A stretch of 64,000 nt of DNA. It comes from Acidobacteriota bacterium (GTDB lineage Bacteria > Acidobacteriota > Terriglobia > Terriglobales > Acidobacteriaceae). Location of the stretch: NCBI GenBank assembly GCA_013289765.1, contig JABCZI010000001.1, positions 496,001 through 560,000 on the forward strand, given 5' to 3'. This document shows, in pieces, positions 43,389-53,490 of the stretch; the first letter of the stretch is position 1; each line of letters begins with the position of its first letter. Under the pieces are notes generated by a model. It was not told the origin of the DNA. It saw only the letters and a list, made by a program, of their open reading frames with translations, and searched no databases. The position numbers and the translations under genes are program-made.

Positions 43389-43434
43389 GCAGGTTCCTCA
43401 CCGGGCTTCGCCCGGTTCGGAATGACAAGAGTTA
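43389..43434 (-). repeat. Dispersed GTCATTCCGAAC-type repeat
   Basis: On the minus strand it reads CTTGTCATTCCGAACC, then a CCGGGC-GAA-GCCCGG type hairpin, then GAGGAACCT. It lies between uppS and cdsA. Related elements are at 49302, 54915 and 56135-56812 in this window. Confidence 0.65.
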
Positions 43435-43451
43435 GATAAGATGGACGCACC

Positions 43452-44360
43452 TTGCTGAAGCGTATCGCTACCGCGGTCGTCCTGATTCCGATAGTCATGC
43501 TGCTGGTTTTGCGCGCGCCCGTGCCGGTGCTGGCGGTAGTGGCAGCCGCAGTGGCGCTGATCACAGTTCAGGAATTTCTAAAGCTGACGGAATCCTATGG
43601 CGTACAGCCGATGCGCCTGCCGACTTACATTTTTGTAGGATTGCTATTTCTACTGCTCGCTGCGAACGCAGCTTCGGACACGCCTCAACTATCCGCCTTG
43701 AAGTTCGTGGTGGAAACGGGATTCGCCTGCGCACTTGCGCCCTTTGTGTTTCTGACAATTACCCTGCGCCGAACGCAGATGAGCGGAGCGTATCCAGCGG
43801 CGGCAGCTTCGGTATTCGCCTTCACTTATATTGCCTTGCCCATGGCGATGCTGGTGCAACTTCGCCAGCAGATCGCAGGAGCGTTCTGGGTGCTGTACTT
43901 GTTACTCGTAGTTTGGGCGGGTGATATTTTCGCTTACTTTGTGGGCAGATCCCTTGGCCGGCACTTGATGGCACCACACGTCAGCCCCAAGAAAACATGG
44001 GAGGGAGCGGCCGCTTCAGTAGCGGCAAGCCTTCTGGTGGGAAGCCTGCTATTTACTTATGCCTTGCCGATCAGTTCGTTCCTGCTGCGCATGGGACTGA
44101 TTGAGCGTCGCGACGGACTCTTCGGGTTAGAGAAGCCGGAGTGGTTGCCAATCGTCCTGCTGACCGTCGCACTGAACATTGCGGCGCAGCTCGGCGATCT
44201 GGTGGAGTCGTTAATCAAGCGCGGCGCGGGAGTGAAAGATTCCGGCACGATTCTTCCCGGCCACGGAGGCATGCTTGACCGCATTGACGCCCTGCTCTTT
44301 GCCGTGCCGGTGCTATGGTTCTACGCCGTTGCACTCTTCCCGCCCGCTCGTCCCTGGTAG
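43452..44360 (+). CDS. cdsA: Phosphatidate cytidylyltransferase
   Basis: The start is TTG 43452. The 302-residue integral membrane protein has about 8 membrane segments and the signature VSPKKTWEGAAASV together with the C-terminal KRGAGVKDSGTILPGHGG and MLDRIDALLFAVP. These identify CdsA, which makes CDP-diacylglycerol from phosphatidate and CTP for phospholipid synthesis. It follows uppS, separated by a small repeat, and precedes dxr. Confidence 0.95.
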   Translation: MLKRIATAVVLIPIVMLLVLRAPVPVLAVVAAAVALITVQEFLKLTESYGVQPMRLPTYIFVGLLFLLLAANAASDTPQLSALKFVVETGFACALAPFVFLTITLRRTQMSGAYPAAAASVFAFTYIALPMAMLVQLRQQIAGAFWVLYLLLVVWAGDIFAYFVGRSLGRHLMAPHVSPKKTWEGAAASVAASLLVGSLLFTYALPISSFLLRMGLIERRDGLFGLEKPEWLPIVLLTVALNIAAQLGDLVESLIKRGAGVKDSGTILPGHGGMLDRIDALLFAVPVLWFYAVALFPPARPW

Positions 44361-44427
44361 CGCGTAAAATAGGAAGTCGGTCGCGCTACTGATAGGTTGC
44401 GATTTCACAGGTTGCGATTTCCATAGC

Positions 44428-45633
44428 ATGAAACGCGTTGCCATCCTCGGATCCACCGGCTCCATCGGGCGCAGCACACTGAGCGTCGCGGAATCTTATC
44501 CGGAGCGCTTTGAGATTGTTGCGCTAGCTGCAGGCTCGAATCTGGAAGCCGCGTTCGAGCAGGCGCGGCGATGGCAGCCACGCATTGTGTCGGTGGCCTT
44601 GGAAGCTGACGCAGACTTGCTCCGCACGCGCCTTAAGCAAGCCGGACTAAGCGAGATTGAAGTGGTGCATGGCGCGGCCGGCGCGGTGAGAGTTGCCACC
44701 CATCCCGAGGTCGATTTTGTGGTCAGCGCCATCGTGGGCGTGGCCGGCCTTGAGGCCACATACGAAGCGGTTAAGGCGGGAAAGACCGTCGGCGTGGCCA
44801 ATAAAGAGTGCCTGGTCGCGGCAGGCGAACTGATCACCGCAGAGGCCCGACGCCAAGGTAAACCTCTGCTTCCAATCGACAGCGAACACAACGCCGTGCA
44901 TCAGTGCTTACGCGGCGGGCGCATGGAAGAAGTGGAGCGCATATGGCTGACGGCTTCGGGCGGGCCTTTCTTGAATACGCCCCGGTCCGACTTCAGTTCC
45001 ATCACGGTCGAGCAGGCGCTCAACCATCCCACGTGGAAGATGGGAAAGCGCATCACGATTGACTCGGCGACCCTAATGAATAAGGGCTTCGAGGTGATCG
45101 AAGCGTGCAGACTTTTTCATCTGCCGCCCGCTAAGGTAGAAGTCCTGGTGCATCCGCAATCCACGATCCATTCCATGGTTGAGTTTGTGGATGGAAGCAT
45201 ACTTGCTCAGTTTTCGGTGACTGATATGCGCTTGCCGATTCTATATGCGCTAACATATCCTGAGCGGATTCAGTCGGATATGCGATTTCCGGTGGGTAAC
45301 TTGCGTCATCTGGACTTCTCCCCCCCAGACATGAATAAATTCCCTTGTCTCCGTTTAGCGTATGAATCGGCGGAGGCAGGCGGGGCTAAGACCGTTGCAC
45401 TGAATGCAGCCGACGAAGTAGCGGTTGCGGCTTTCCTGGATGGAAATATTCGATTCGATGAAATTCCGAAGATAATCGAAAGCGTGGTTTTGGCATCTAA
45501 TTGTGGGAAGCTGGGTTCAATTGCGGAGGTTCTTGAAGCCGATGCCGAAGCACGCCGATATGCTCAAGAACGGGTTTTAACCATGCACAAGAAAAGAACC
45601 GGGCATCCGCGGGCAGCATCCGTGGTGCAGTAA
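44428..45633 (+). CDS. dxr: 1-deoxy-D-xylulose 5-phosphate reductoisomerase
   Basis: The 401-residue protein has the NADPH-binding ILGSTGSIGRSTL at 6-18, the middle-domain ANKECLVAAGELI and IDSEHNAVHQCL (metal ligands), and the catalytic loop LTASGGPF, followed by HPTWKMGKRITIDSATLMNKG in its usual place. It converts DXP to MEP in the non-mevalonate isoprenoid pathway, supplying UppS and IspG products nearby. Length and motifs are complete. Confidence 0.97.
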   Translation: MKRVAILGSTGSIGRSTLSVAESYPERFEIVALAAGSNLEAAFEQARRWQPRIVSVALEADADLLRTRLKQAGLSEIEVVHGAAGAVRVATHPEVDFVVSAIVGVAGLEATYEAVKAGKTVGVANKECLVAAGELITAEARRQGKPLLPIDSEHNAVHQCLRGGRMEEVERIWLTASGGPFLNTPRSDFSSITVEQALNHPTWKMGKRITIDSATLMNKGFEVIEACRLFHLPPAKVEVLVHPQSTIHSMVEFVDGSILAQFSVTDMRLPILYALTYPERIQSDMRFPVGNLRHLDFSPPDMNKFPCLRLAYESAEAGGAKTVALNAADEVAVAAFLDGNIRFDEIPKIIESVVLASNCGKLGSIAEVLEADAEARRYAQERVLTMHKKRTGHPRAASVVQ

Positions 45634-45688
45634 GTGCAGTAAGTCCAACAGGTGAATCTAAACGGGGGAGTTTTTCCGTATTTCTTTT

Positions 45689-47035
45689 ATGTCTGATTTC
45701 TTTATTTCCGTCGCTGCGGTCGCGGTAGTTCTGGGCTTCATGATCCTGATCCACGAGTTTGGGCACTATGCTGTCGCCAAATTGCTAGGGGTCCGGGTAG
45801 AAGTGTTTTCCATTGGGTTCGGAAAGCGGCTTCTCGGCTTTCGCAAGGGAGACACCGACTATCGCATCAGCGCCATCCCCCTGGGCGGGTACGTGAAGAT
45901 GAGCGGCGAGAATCCCATGGACGAGCGCACCGGCGATCCCGCCGAGTTCATGTCGCACTCGCGTTTTCACCGCTTTCTAATCGCGATTGCCGGGCCCACG
46001 ATGAACATTTTGCTGGCCATCTTCCTGCTCACCACGGTTTACATGGTGCACTACGAATACCCGGTTTTTCTCGATAAACCAGCGGTGATCGAAGGAGTGA
46101 AGCACGACTCGCCCGCAGCTCAAGCCGGCCTGCAACCCGGCGACCGGATCGTCAAGGTCGACAACATTGACAACCCTACGTGGGAGCAACTGCAACCTCG
46201 CGTGTGGCTGAGCGCCAATCAGCCCCTGACCGTAACCGTTCAGCGCGGGACACAGGTATTTCAGAAAACCATTGTGCCGCAGGCCGTGACTACGTCTGAA
46301 GTAGGCTCTGCTGGCTGGTATCCGGAGGAGCCAGTTGTGGTAGGGCGGGTTGAAACCGGCACACCAGCGGACAAGGCTGGCATCAAGGAGGGTGATCGCA
46401 TTGTTGCCCTCGATGGCCAGAGCCTGCCTTCGATCGAAAGCATGATTGAGCGCTTGCAACAAACGAAAGATAAACCTGTCGATCTCACCGTGATTCGTGG
46501 CGCTCAAACTTTGAGCTTTAATCTGAAGCCCGTGCTCTCTAAGACTGAGGACCCAAAGGAACAGCGATACCGCCTGGGGTTTCTCAACAAGAGCGAGACC
46601 AAGGTGACTACCTTGCCTTTCACTCAAGCGCTTAGCCTATCGCTCGAGCAGAACAAGAAATACTCGTTGCTCATTCTGGAATTGGCCAAGAAACTTGTTC
46701 AGGGCAAAGTTTCGCCTCGCATGGTTTCAGGGCCAATTGGTATTGCTCAGGATGCCGGTTACGCGGCGCAGCAAAAGGGATGGACTCCGCTGATGGAATT
46801 GACTGCGGGAATCAGTCTAAACCTTGGCATCTTTAACCTGCTGCCAATTCCGATTCTGGATGGCGGCGTGATCCTGTTTCTGCTGATCGAAGGGCTCATG
46901 CGCCGCGACGTCAGCCTGCGCATCAAGGAACGCGTCTATCAAGCTGCATTCGTCTTCCTCGTACTTTTCGCCGTGATGGTGATTTATAACGATCTGATGA
47001 AGACTCTGCCGGGACTGATGGATCGGCTGCCTTAA
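45689..47035 (+). CDS. rseP: Intramembrane site-2 zinc metalloprotease RseP
   Basis: The 448-residue protein has the zinc motif His22-Glu23-xx-His26 (ILIHEFGHYAVAKLLG) in the first membrane segment, two PDZ domains (about 125-205 and 215-295) and the second-site motif NLLPIPILDGG near 385 before the last membrane segments. It cleaves anti-sigma factors within the membrane; the sigma/anti-sigma pair at 17.4 kb is a possible client. It is last in the uppS-cdsA-dxr-rseP block. Confidence 0.96.
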   Translation: MSDFFISVAAVAVVLGFMILIHEFGHYAVAKLLGVRVEVFSIGFGKRLLGFRKGDTDYRISAIPLGGYVKMSGENPMDERTGDPAEFMSHSRFHRFLIAIAGPTMNILLAIFLLTTVYMVHYEYPVFLDKPAVIEGVKHDSPAAQAGLQPGDRIVKVDNIDNPTWEQLQPRVWLSANQPLTVTVQRGTQVFQKTIVPQAVTTSEVGSAGWYPEEPVVVGRVETGTPADKAGIKEGDRIVALDGQSLPSIESMIERLQQTKDKPVDLTVIRGAQTLSFNLKPVLSKTEDPKEQRYRLGFLNKSETKVTTLPFTQALSLSLEQNKKYSLLILELAKKLVQGKVSPRMVSGPIGIAQDAGYAAQQKGWTPLMELTAGISLNLGIFNLLPIPILDGGVILFLLIEGLMRRDVSLRIKERVYQAAFVFLVLFAVMVIYNDLMKTLPGLMDRLP

Positions 47036-47055
47036 CCGTATTCTAATCCGCTAAT

Positions 47056-47874
47056 CTAAGCTCCGCCGCCGAATGGGTCATCCGTGGTTACCCCATTCGG
47101 CAGAGCTTTTATGGCCGACTGAAAAGCAGACCAGGCATTGCTCGCCGGCGACGATGTCAAATTCGCGTAGAGTTGCGCGAGCGTTCCGCTGTCACCTAAC
47201 GCGACCATTGCCGGGGCGATCTTGCTTAACGAGTAGCCTTGGCTGAGAAGCCAGGACAAGAAAGCCATGCCGCAACCGGTGCTGTCTGCATTCTGGTCGG
47301 TAGGATCGGTTTTATCAACGAAGTCCGGCATTCCATCTTGCGCCCATGTGGGTGCGGTTGCGAAGTCCGAGAGCGCATTGTTTCCCACTTGCGCCGCGCA
47401 CCAGCGAGAGAGAGCTTCTCCCGTGCTGACGCCGCAGAGATTCCCGCCCATAGAGCACTCGCTCAACTCTGCCTCAAACAGAGCCGATACCCGGGCTGAA
47501 TTTCCGAACGAGGCGCAGACTTCGATCGCATTGCCAGTGGTGTAATCGCAACCGCCGTGGTCAGCGCCGCCGGTGCCGTCGGTTGCGCCACCGAGCGCAA
47601 AAATAATCACGCTCACGGCGCCGCCCGTCGTCCCAAAGATGGCGTCGTTGGCGTTGGCTACCCGGTCGGCATCGTTAACCAGGTCCTGGGCATTTTGCAG
47701 CGCAGCAGCACCAAGCGTGGGATCGACATAAACAGTCGCGCGTCCGCTTGGGCTGGTTCCCACGAACTGAGAGACGCCCTGATAACTTGGCCACTGCGGT
47801 GCCGGCGCACCAGCGCGGCGCCCGGCTCTGGCTTTCTGAGCGATCGCGGTTGCCTGGATTCGATGATGCTGCAT
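47056..47874 (-). CDS. Hypothetical protein, 272 residues, possible exported or surface protein
   Basis: ATG 47874 has AAAGGAGG upstream, a very good ribosome site. The N-terminus is basic ([21 protein letters not shown]) without a normal signal peptide. The body has [20 protein letters not shown], a Gly-rich strand region, about six cysteines, and an acidic [13 protein letters not shown] segment. I have seen related proteins with no known function. The gene interrupts the isoprenoid block, convergent with rseP and divergent from ispG. The cysteine count suggests an extracytoplasmic fold. Confidence 0.75.
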   Translation of the reverse strand: MQHHRIQATAIAQKARAGRRAGAPAPQWPSYQGVSQFVGTSPSGRATVYVDPTLGAAALQNAQDLVNDADRVANANDAIFGTTGGAVSVIIFALGGATDGTGGADHGGCDYTTGNAIEVCASFGNSARVSALFEAELSECSMGGNLCGVSTGEALSRWCAAQVGNNALSDFATAPTWAQDGMPDFVDKTDPTDQNADSTGCGMAFLSWLLSQGYSLSKIAPAMVALGDSGTLAQLYANLTSSPASNAWSAFQSAIKALPNGVTTDDPFGGGA

Positions 47875-48016
47875 GGGAACCTCCTTTTGGTGTGCAAGTA
47901 TGGTGAGCGATTCCGGCGCGCTGTTGCAAGCTCTCTCTTCGTTCAACGAAGCCGTAGGTATGCCTCCCTCCGAAAGGCTCACAAACCCTGCTTCCGGTGT
48001 TAAAATAAAGCTTCCC

Positions 48017-49270
48017 ATGGCTATGATTCCACGCAGGAAGACCGTTACGGCCGTCGTTGGTGGTGTGCGCGTCGGTTCGGATGCACCAGTAGTGGTGCAG
48101 TCGATGACGAACACCGACACCGCAGATATCCCTTCCACCGTGCAGCAGTGTGCTGCCTTGGCTCGGGCTGGGTCTGAGCTTGTGCGCGTGACGGTCAATA
48201 ACGAAGAGGCGGCTGCCGCTGTTCCTCGCATTGTCGAGGAACTGGACAAGCAGGGCGTCCGCGTGCCGATAATCGGCGACTTCCATTACAACGGGCACGT
48301 GCTGCTCACCAAGTATCCCGAATGCGCCCGCGATCTTGCGAAGTATCGAATCAATCCCGGGAACTCAAGTATTGGACGCACCGGCGACTCGAATTTTCGC
48401 ACCATGATCGAAGTCGCGGTGAAGTATCAGAAACCAGTCCGCATCGGGGTGAACTGGGGCTCGCTCGATCAAGCCCTGCTCACGCGCATGATGGATGAGA
48501 ATTCCGCGCTCGCTGAACCGCTAGACGCTCGCGACGTCACTATGGAAGCCATGGTGGTGAGCGCACTGACTTCCGCCGATCTCGCCCAGAAGTTTGGACT
48601 GCGCCCCGACCAGATTATTTTGAGCGCAAAAGTCAGCGGCGTGCAGGATCTGATTGACGTTTACCGCGCGCTCGCCGCGCGTTGTAATTATCCGCTGCAT
48701 CTCGGCCTCACGGAAGCTGGAATGGGTGCGAAGGGTGTGGTGGCTTCCAGCGCCGCTATGGGAGTTGTGTTGCAGGAAGGTATCGGCGATACGATCCGCG
48801 TCTCGTTGACCCCGGCTCCGGGTGGCGATCGTACCGAAGAAGTCCGCGTGGCGCAGCAGATTTTGCAATCCATGGGGATTCGCAGTTTCACGCCGCAAGT
48901 CACCGCTTGCCCCGGCTGCGGACGCACCACCAGCACTTTCTTCCAGGAAATGGCGCAGCAGATTCAGACTTATCTGCGCGAGCAGATGCCGACCTGGAAG
49001 GGACGCTACGTGGGCGTGGAAGAAATGAAGCTCGCCGTCATGGGTTGCGTGGTCAACGGCCCCGGCGAATCGAAGCACGCCAACATCGGCATATCGCTCC
49101 CAGGAACTTTCGAAGAACCGAAGGCCCCGGTTTACGTGGATGGACGCCTGTTCACCACCCTGAAAGGGGATCGCATCGTGGCCGAGTTTATCGGCATTTT
49201 GGATGAGTATGTCGATTCCCACTACGCGGCGAGAGAAGCGCAAAAAGAAGAAGTAGTGGCGAGAAGCTAG
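48017..49270 (+). CDS. ispG: 4-hydroxy-3-methylbut-2-en-1-yl diphosphate synthase
   Basis: ATG 48017 opens a 417-residue protein starting [20 protein letters not shown]. It has [29 protein letters not shown] [22 protein letters not shown] and the iron-sulphur ligands in [12 protein letters not shown] and [11 protein letters not shown]. It converts MEcPP to HMBPP in the MEP pathway, as a [4Fe-4S] enzyme. It is divergent from the 47056 gene, so it probably has its own promoter in the 142-base gap. Confidence 0.96.
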   Translation: MAMIPRRKTVTAVVGGVRVGSDAPVVVQSMTNTDTADIPSTVQQCAALARAGSELVRVTVNNEEAAAAVPRIVEELDKQGVRVPIIGDFHYNGHVLLTKYPECARDLAKYRINPGNSSIGRTGDSNFRTMIEVAVKYQKPVRIGVNWGSLDQALLTRMMDENSALAEPLDARDVTMEAMVVSALTSADLAQKFGLRPDQIILSAKVSGVQDLIDVYRALAARCNYPLHLGLTEAGMGAKGVVASSAAMGVVLQEGIGDTIRVSLTPAPGGDRTEEVRVAQQILQSMGIRSFTPQVTACPGCGRTTSTFFQEMAQQIQTYLREQMPTWKGRYVGVEEMKLAVMGCVVNGPGESKHANIGISLPGTFEEPKAPVYVDGRLFTTLKGDRIVAEFIGILDEYVDSHYAAREAQKEEVVARS

Positions 49271-49301
49271 AAGCAGGCCCCGCAATTAATCATCCACCCC
49301 C

Positions 49302-49338
49302 GAGTGTCATCCCGAGCGAAGCGAGGGATGTCATTCGG
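49302..49338 (+). repeat. Dispersed GTCATCCCGAGCGAAGCGAGGG-type repeat
   Basis: GTGTCATCCCGAGCGAAGCG followed by AGGGATGTCATTCGG is a short palindromic repeat between ispG and the convergent lipoprotein gene. It belongs to the same loose family as the repeats at 43389, 54915 and 56135. Confidence 0.65.
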
Positions 49339-49349
49339 TGGTTAAGTTT

Positions 49350-50858
49350 CTACTGCCCCGTTAACAGGAAAATTGGGTTCTGATTCGGCGGCTCACCGTT
49401 CGACTGAATAGCTCCGGCGCTGAACGCTGTCGGGAGGTCGGTGACCAGCGTATCCGACGGATTGCCGGTGCCGCTGGGATTGTTGGCATTGCTGTCAGTG
49501 GTATTTATCACCGCGATGGCGCCCGCATCGCACATGCTTACGTAGACGCGGCTGCTGTCGGCGGCAGCCGTGGTGAACACGCGGAAGCGGGTAGTGCTGG
49601 GAGTATACAAAGAAGCCGGCATGCACGAGGTGAGTGCGGGCACGGCGTATTGATATTGACCGCTGGAACTCACCGAAAATGGTGGATTGGTCAGCAAGGT
49701 CATTGTGCTCTTGAGCGCCAGACTATTGGCGTCATACACGGAAACACTAGGAACAACGCAAGAGCCGCTTACCAATGGATCAGGACACGAGGTGGCCGTT
49801 TGGTAGCTGGCTACGTAGAAGCGGCTGCCGTCGGCTAAAGCCGTGACTGAAACTGGAACCGGAGCGCTACATCCCTGGCATGAAAACGTAGTTGTGGCAC
49901 TCAGCCCAGGGATCGTAATTCCCTGAGGCGTGAGCGAAGTTGGCGTATCGTTCGGTCCGCCAGTGTCGGAAAAAATATTCAGGACGCCGGTCACCGGATT
50001 CGTCACATAGAGGCGGTTCCGGTTGGAATCAAAGAAAATGAAGTTCGCTCCCGCACCCACTGGAAGACTGCTGGTTACAGCGTCGGTGGCAACGTCGATG
50101 GTGACCAACTGTCCGTCCCCTTGTGTGAGCACGTAGACTTTCTGGTTGTCGCCGCGAGCCACCACCCAAACGGGAGTGCTCCCTGTGAAACCGGTAACCG
50201 AGTTTGGAGAAAGATCCGCAGTGTTCAAACTGCTGACTGAATTGCCACCCTGGTTCGCCACGTAAACCTTGAGGCCGTTTGGCGTCTCGGCCAAAGCCAC
50301 CGGGTTTACCCCCACAGCGGCGGTGTTGCTGACAACATTTAATGTGGTGTTGACGGCAGAAACTGAATTGGTGTTGTAGTTTGCGACGTACAAAGCCGTG
50401 CTTTGAGTCGTATTCACGAACACAGGCTGTGAGCCTGGCGGCAAACCGATCGTGCTTACTGCCCCCAACCCGGATGCGACGGTGGACTGGAACTCGGGCG
50501 AGAAGTACGAAACTACATCGACCCCGCCGGCCGTAACACTGCCCGCACTCGCGACAAACACTCGGGAAAGGTTGGGAAGAATGGCAGCGTAAGTGGGATT
50601 ATTTCCCAGATTTGGCGCGCTTCGGTCGGAACTGGGGGTTTCCGCCGCGATGCTGTCCCCGGCAACATCGATCTGCATCGCTCCACCCGGGGACGACGCG
50701 ATATTGGCGCTAATCGCAAAGACCGTGTGAAAGCCGGAAGGAGTCGGAGGTTGTGTCGTCAGCGGAATGACGACGGGACGGTAAACCTGACCGCATGACA
50801 GACACAGCAGGGTGAGAATCACCATGGCCGCCAACCGGCCCACGCGAAGAGAACTCAT
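49350..50858 (-). CDS. Beta-propeller lipoprotein, YncE-like
   Basis: The product from ATG 50858 (GTG 50864 possible) is 502 residues. It has a lipoprotein signal with lipobox LSCG near residue 21, then repeated beta-propeller blades. Typical pieces are PVFVNTTQSTALYVANYNTN, AETPNGLKVYVANQGGNS and NRLYVTNPVTGVLNIF, the YVAN-type repeats of YncE/surface-layer-like proteins. It is probably anchored to a membrane and binds proteins or metals; function is unknown. It is followed upstream by two more minus-strand envelope genes. Confidence 0.83.
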   Translation of the reverse strand: MSSLRVGRLAAMVILTLLCLSCGQVYRPVVIPLTTQPPTPSGFHTVFAISANIASSPGGAMQIDVAGDSIAAETPSSDRSAPNLGNNPTYAAILPNLSRVFVASAGSVTAGGVDVVSYFSPEFQSTVASGLGAVSTIGLPPGSQPVFVNTTQSTALYVANYNTNSVSAVNTTLNVVSNTAAVGVNPVALAETPNGLKVYVANQGGNSVSSLNTADLSPNSVTGFTGSTPVWVVARGDNQKVYVLTQGDGQLVTIDVATDAVTSSLPVGAGANFIFFDSNRNRLYVTNPVTGVLNIFSDTGGPNDTPTSLTPQGITIPGLSATTTFSCQGCSAPVPVSVTALADGSRFYVASYQTATSCPDPLVSGSCVVPSVSVYDANSLALKSTMTLLTNPPFSVSSSGQYQYAVPALTSCMPASLYTPSTTRFRVFTTAAADSSRVYVSMCDAGAIAVINTTDSNANNPSGTGNPSDTLVTDLPTAFSAGAIQSNGEPPNQNPIFLLTGQ

Positions 50859-50951
50859 TGTCACCCCAGAAAAAGATTGCGAATCACGCAGCGTGGAATT
50901 TCACATTCTAACGGCTGGAGGCGATCTGCGCCAGTAGGCCAGCCCGAAGTG

Positions 50952-51878
50952 CTAGTCGAGATGAATGTCGCCCGAACCTGTGCGCAGAGTGAGTAATGGG
51001 CCGCCGCCGCGAACTTTGCCCTGGATCGACCTGCGCGTTTCCTGCACTCGTCCTTGCACAGTCATTGTAATTGGTGCATTCACATTGATGCTGCCTGAAC
51101 TGGTGGAGATGTCCGCATCGAAGGCGGCATTGGCTGGCAGATGCACATGTACATTGCCCGATCCCGTTCGAATGTTCCACGCACCCGCCTGCGTACCCTC
51201 ACCCGTAATGTCTCCGCTGCCAGTATCGGCGCGAAATGCGCCCTGGATGCCCCGCGCCGTAATGTTGCCCGAACCGGTGTGCAGATCAATATCTCCCGCG
51301 GCAGTTTCTTCCAGTTCGATATTTCCACTGCCCGTCCCGCCGCGCATTGGCCCTGAGATCTCGCGGGCGCGCACGTCGCCCGAACCGGTCTGCAGGCGAA
51401 TCTCTCCCGTAAGGTGCGCCAGCTTCATATCTCCTGACCCGCTTTGCAGGTCGGCATTACCGTGAGTGCCTTCAATAATCTGGTCTCCCGAGCCGCTGTG
51501 AGTGCGGATGGTGGTGTCGGCCGGCACCGTGATTTCATAGTTCACCGAAATGTTTCGAGCATTCACGTAATCCACATGGATGCTGTTCCCATCCTGGCGC
51601 AGTGGAGGATGCTGCTCAATGTCGCTCACGTCAGCATGGCGGTTTCCCGCGAGCCAGCGGTCTCCAACGAAAATCTTGCCCACGATGGTGACGGAGCCCG
51701 CTCCGCCGTTCTGGACGATGATGTCTCCGGAATGGGTTAGCACTTCCAATTCGACCGGCCCGCTGACCTGAAACGTTTTCTCGAATGTGCCTTGCGGAGT
51801 GGAAGCGACCGCAAAACTGCAAGTCAGCAGCACTGCCAAAATCGAAATCCAAACTCGGGAGATAGATCGATTATTCAT
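50952..51878 (-). CDS. DUF4097-family exported beta-strand repeat protein
   Basis: ATG 51878 gives a 308-residue protein with a signal peptide (about 1-23). The body is a run of short beta repeats, each ending in a SGSGD or TGSGN turn, about nine of them (for example LQTGSGDVRARE and LHTGSGNITARG). This is the DUF4097 pattern, a likely beta-helix/adhesin-like fold. It lies in a block of envelope genes on the minus strand, 97 bases downstream of the adaptor protein, so co-expression is likely. The role is unknown. Confidence 0.88.
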   Translation of the reverse strand: MNNRSISRVWISILAVLLTCSFAVASTPQGTFEKTFQVSGPVELEVLTHSGDIIVQNGGAGSVTIVGKIFVGDRWLAGNRHADVSDIEQHPPLRQDGNSIHVDYVNARNISVNYEITVPADTTIRTHSGSGDQIIEGTHGNADLQSGSGDMKLAHLTGEIRLQTGSGDVRAREISGPMRGGTGSGNIELEETAAGDIDLHTGSGNITARGIQGAFRADTGSGDITGEGTQAGAWNIRTGSGNVHVHLPANAAFDADISTSSGSINVNAPITMTVQGRVQETRRSIQGKVRGGGPLLTLRTGSGDIHLD

Positions 51879-51974
51879 GTCGTTTGACTCCGAGAATTTT
51901 GAAGCGGCATCCAGCATCCGGCAACCGGATTAGATCGTTTTTAACCGGGAACCGGAAGCCGACAGCCGCTTTTC

Positions 51975-53186
51975 CTACTGCAGCACAACCTGATCGCCTT
52001 CCTTCAACCCGCTGAGCAATTCGGTCTTCGCGCCGTTAGAGATTCCGATGTTGACCGCGATTTTATCCTTGCCATCTTTTCCCTTCGGATTGGGAATCTC
52101 CACCGAAGCCTTCTTATCTTTGTCATACATGATGGCGCCTTCGGGAATCTGCAATACGTTCTTGTGTTCTTCGAGAATGATTTCCGCATTGGCGGTCATC
52201 TCCGCCTTCAATTCCCCTCCCGGATTCTGAATCGAAACCCGCACTTCAAATGTCGTGACGTTGTCTTTCTCAACGCCCATCGGAGAAATTTTCGTCACCT
52301 TTCCGGTAAAGGACTTGTCCTTGAACGATTCCACCTTGATGCGCGCCGGTTGGCCAAGATAGACCTTGCCGATATCGCTCTCATCCACTTTGCCCTTCAC
52401 ATAGACCTCGCTGGTATCGCCCAGTGTCATGACCAGCGTGGCCGAAGATCCCAACACCAGAATCGAACTGACCGCGTCGCCCAGTTGCACATCGCGCGAC
52501 AGCACGATGCCATCGATGGGGGAAACGATATCGGTATAGTTGAGCTGTTCCTCAAGCTGTTTTAGATTCGCCCGATCCTGCGCCACCTGCGCCTCCGCCT
52601 GCGCAATCTTCGCCCGCAAAACAGTCACCTGCGCCTTGGATACGTTCTGTTTGTTCAGAGCAAGCTCGTAATTCTTCTCCGCATCGTCCAGCGCCGAAGC
52701 GGAGACTACCCCATCCTTCGCCATGCTGGTCGCGCGGTCGTAGGCCCGCTTCAACAACGGCACATCCGGACCTTCCGCGTCCACCTTGGCGCGCTCCAGA
52801 TCGGCCTGCGTGCTCTTCAAGTTGGCATCAGCCGCCTCCAGCGAAGCCCGCGATTGCTCAACCTGGGCCTCGATTTCGATCTTGTCCAACTGCGCCAGCA
52901 ACTGCCCTTTCTTTACGCGATCGCCGTAATCCACCAGCAGCTTCTTCACGATGCCGCTAGCCTTCGACTTGACTTCGACCTTAATAATCGGCGTCACCTT
53001 GCCGGTCGCCACCACGCTCTTGGCCAGGTCGCCTTTTTCAACCTTCGCCAGCTTCGAAGGATCAATCTTGGTTCCACCGCGCGTGGCCGCAAACACTCCG
53101 ATCGCAATCACCAGGACGAGGGCCAGCCCGATGCCACTATAGATAAAAAGTCTGCGTCGCTTTTTCTTATTTCCGTTTCCGTTCAC
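51975..53186 (-). CDS. Periplasmic adaptor subunit of an efflux pump (HlyD/MacA-like)
   Basis: GTG 53186 is preferred because AGGAGG lies six bases upstream; the GTG at 53204 precedes that site. The product of about 403 residues has a basic N-terminus, a membrane anchor (about 14-34), a lipoyl half-motif (VKSKASGIVKKLLVDYGDRV), a long coiled-coil hairpin (about 100-215) and the second lipoyl half and beta-barrel (DIVSPIDGIVLSRDVQLGD). It would join an inner-membrane pump to a TolC duct; TolC paralogs lie 27 kb away. No ATPase or permease is adjacent. Confidence 0.92.
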   Translation of the reverse strand: MNGNGNKKKRRRLFIYSGIGLALVLVIAIGVFAATRGGTKIDPSKLAKVEKGDLAKSVVATGKVTPIIKVEVKSKASGIVKKLLVDYGDRVKKGQLLAQLDKIEIEAQVEQSRASLEAADANLKSTQADLERAKVDAEGPDVPLLKRAYDRATSMAKDGVVSASALDDAEKNYELALNKQNVSKAQVTVLRAKIAQAEAQVAQDRANLKQLEEQLNYTDIVSPIDGIVLSRDVQLGDAVSSILVLGSSATLVMTLGDTSEVYVKGKVDESDIGKVYLGQPARIKVESFKDKSFTGKVTKISPMGVEKDNVTTFEVRVSIQNPGGELKAEMTANAEIILEEHKNVLQIPEGAIMYDKDKKASVEIPNPKGKDGKDKIAVNIGISNGAKTELLSGLKEGDQVVLQ

Positions 53187-53309
53187 AACTGCCTCCTGAT
53201 GCACGCTGGGAATGCTTGCCGAAAGTAGAGCCGTCTCGCGCTCTCCAGTCTCTTGTACGCAGCCAAAGTTAGCTTTGTTCCGAAAATATTGAATTCAACC
53301 CGAGTGGAC

Positions 53310-53334
53310 GGTGGCCTGGCAGTCTCTGGCCACC
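53310..53334. promoter_or_regulatory. Inverted repeat in the adaptor/CNNM divergent region
   Basis: GGTGGCC (53310-53316) and GGCCACC (53328-53334) flank an 11-base loop. It has no T tract and lies between divergent genes, so an operator or repeat relic is more likely than a terminator. Confidence 0.3.
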
Positions 53335-53490
53335 TCTCACTTAGACCCTCGACATAGCAAAATGGTAGCCCGCCAGGTCGAAAGATTTACCTTGTGTGTC
53401 TCCGTGCCCTCAGTGTTAGAGAATTCAAGGAATCCTCTCGATCCCACTTATATCGCCCCAGCCCCTTTGGAATGTTAGAATTGCGCATCC

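Noticed and set aside
47875..48249. Minus-strand extension of the 47056 gene
   Set aside because: It overlaps the ispG start region on the opposite strand, and the AAAGGAGG site fixes the start at 47874.
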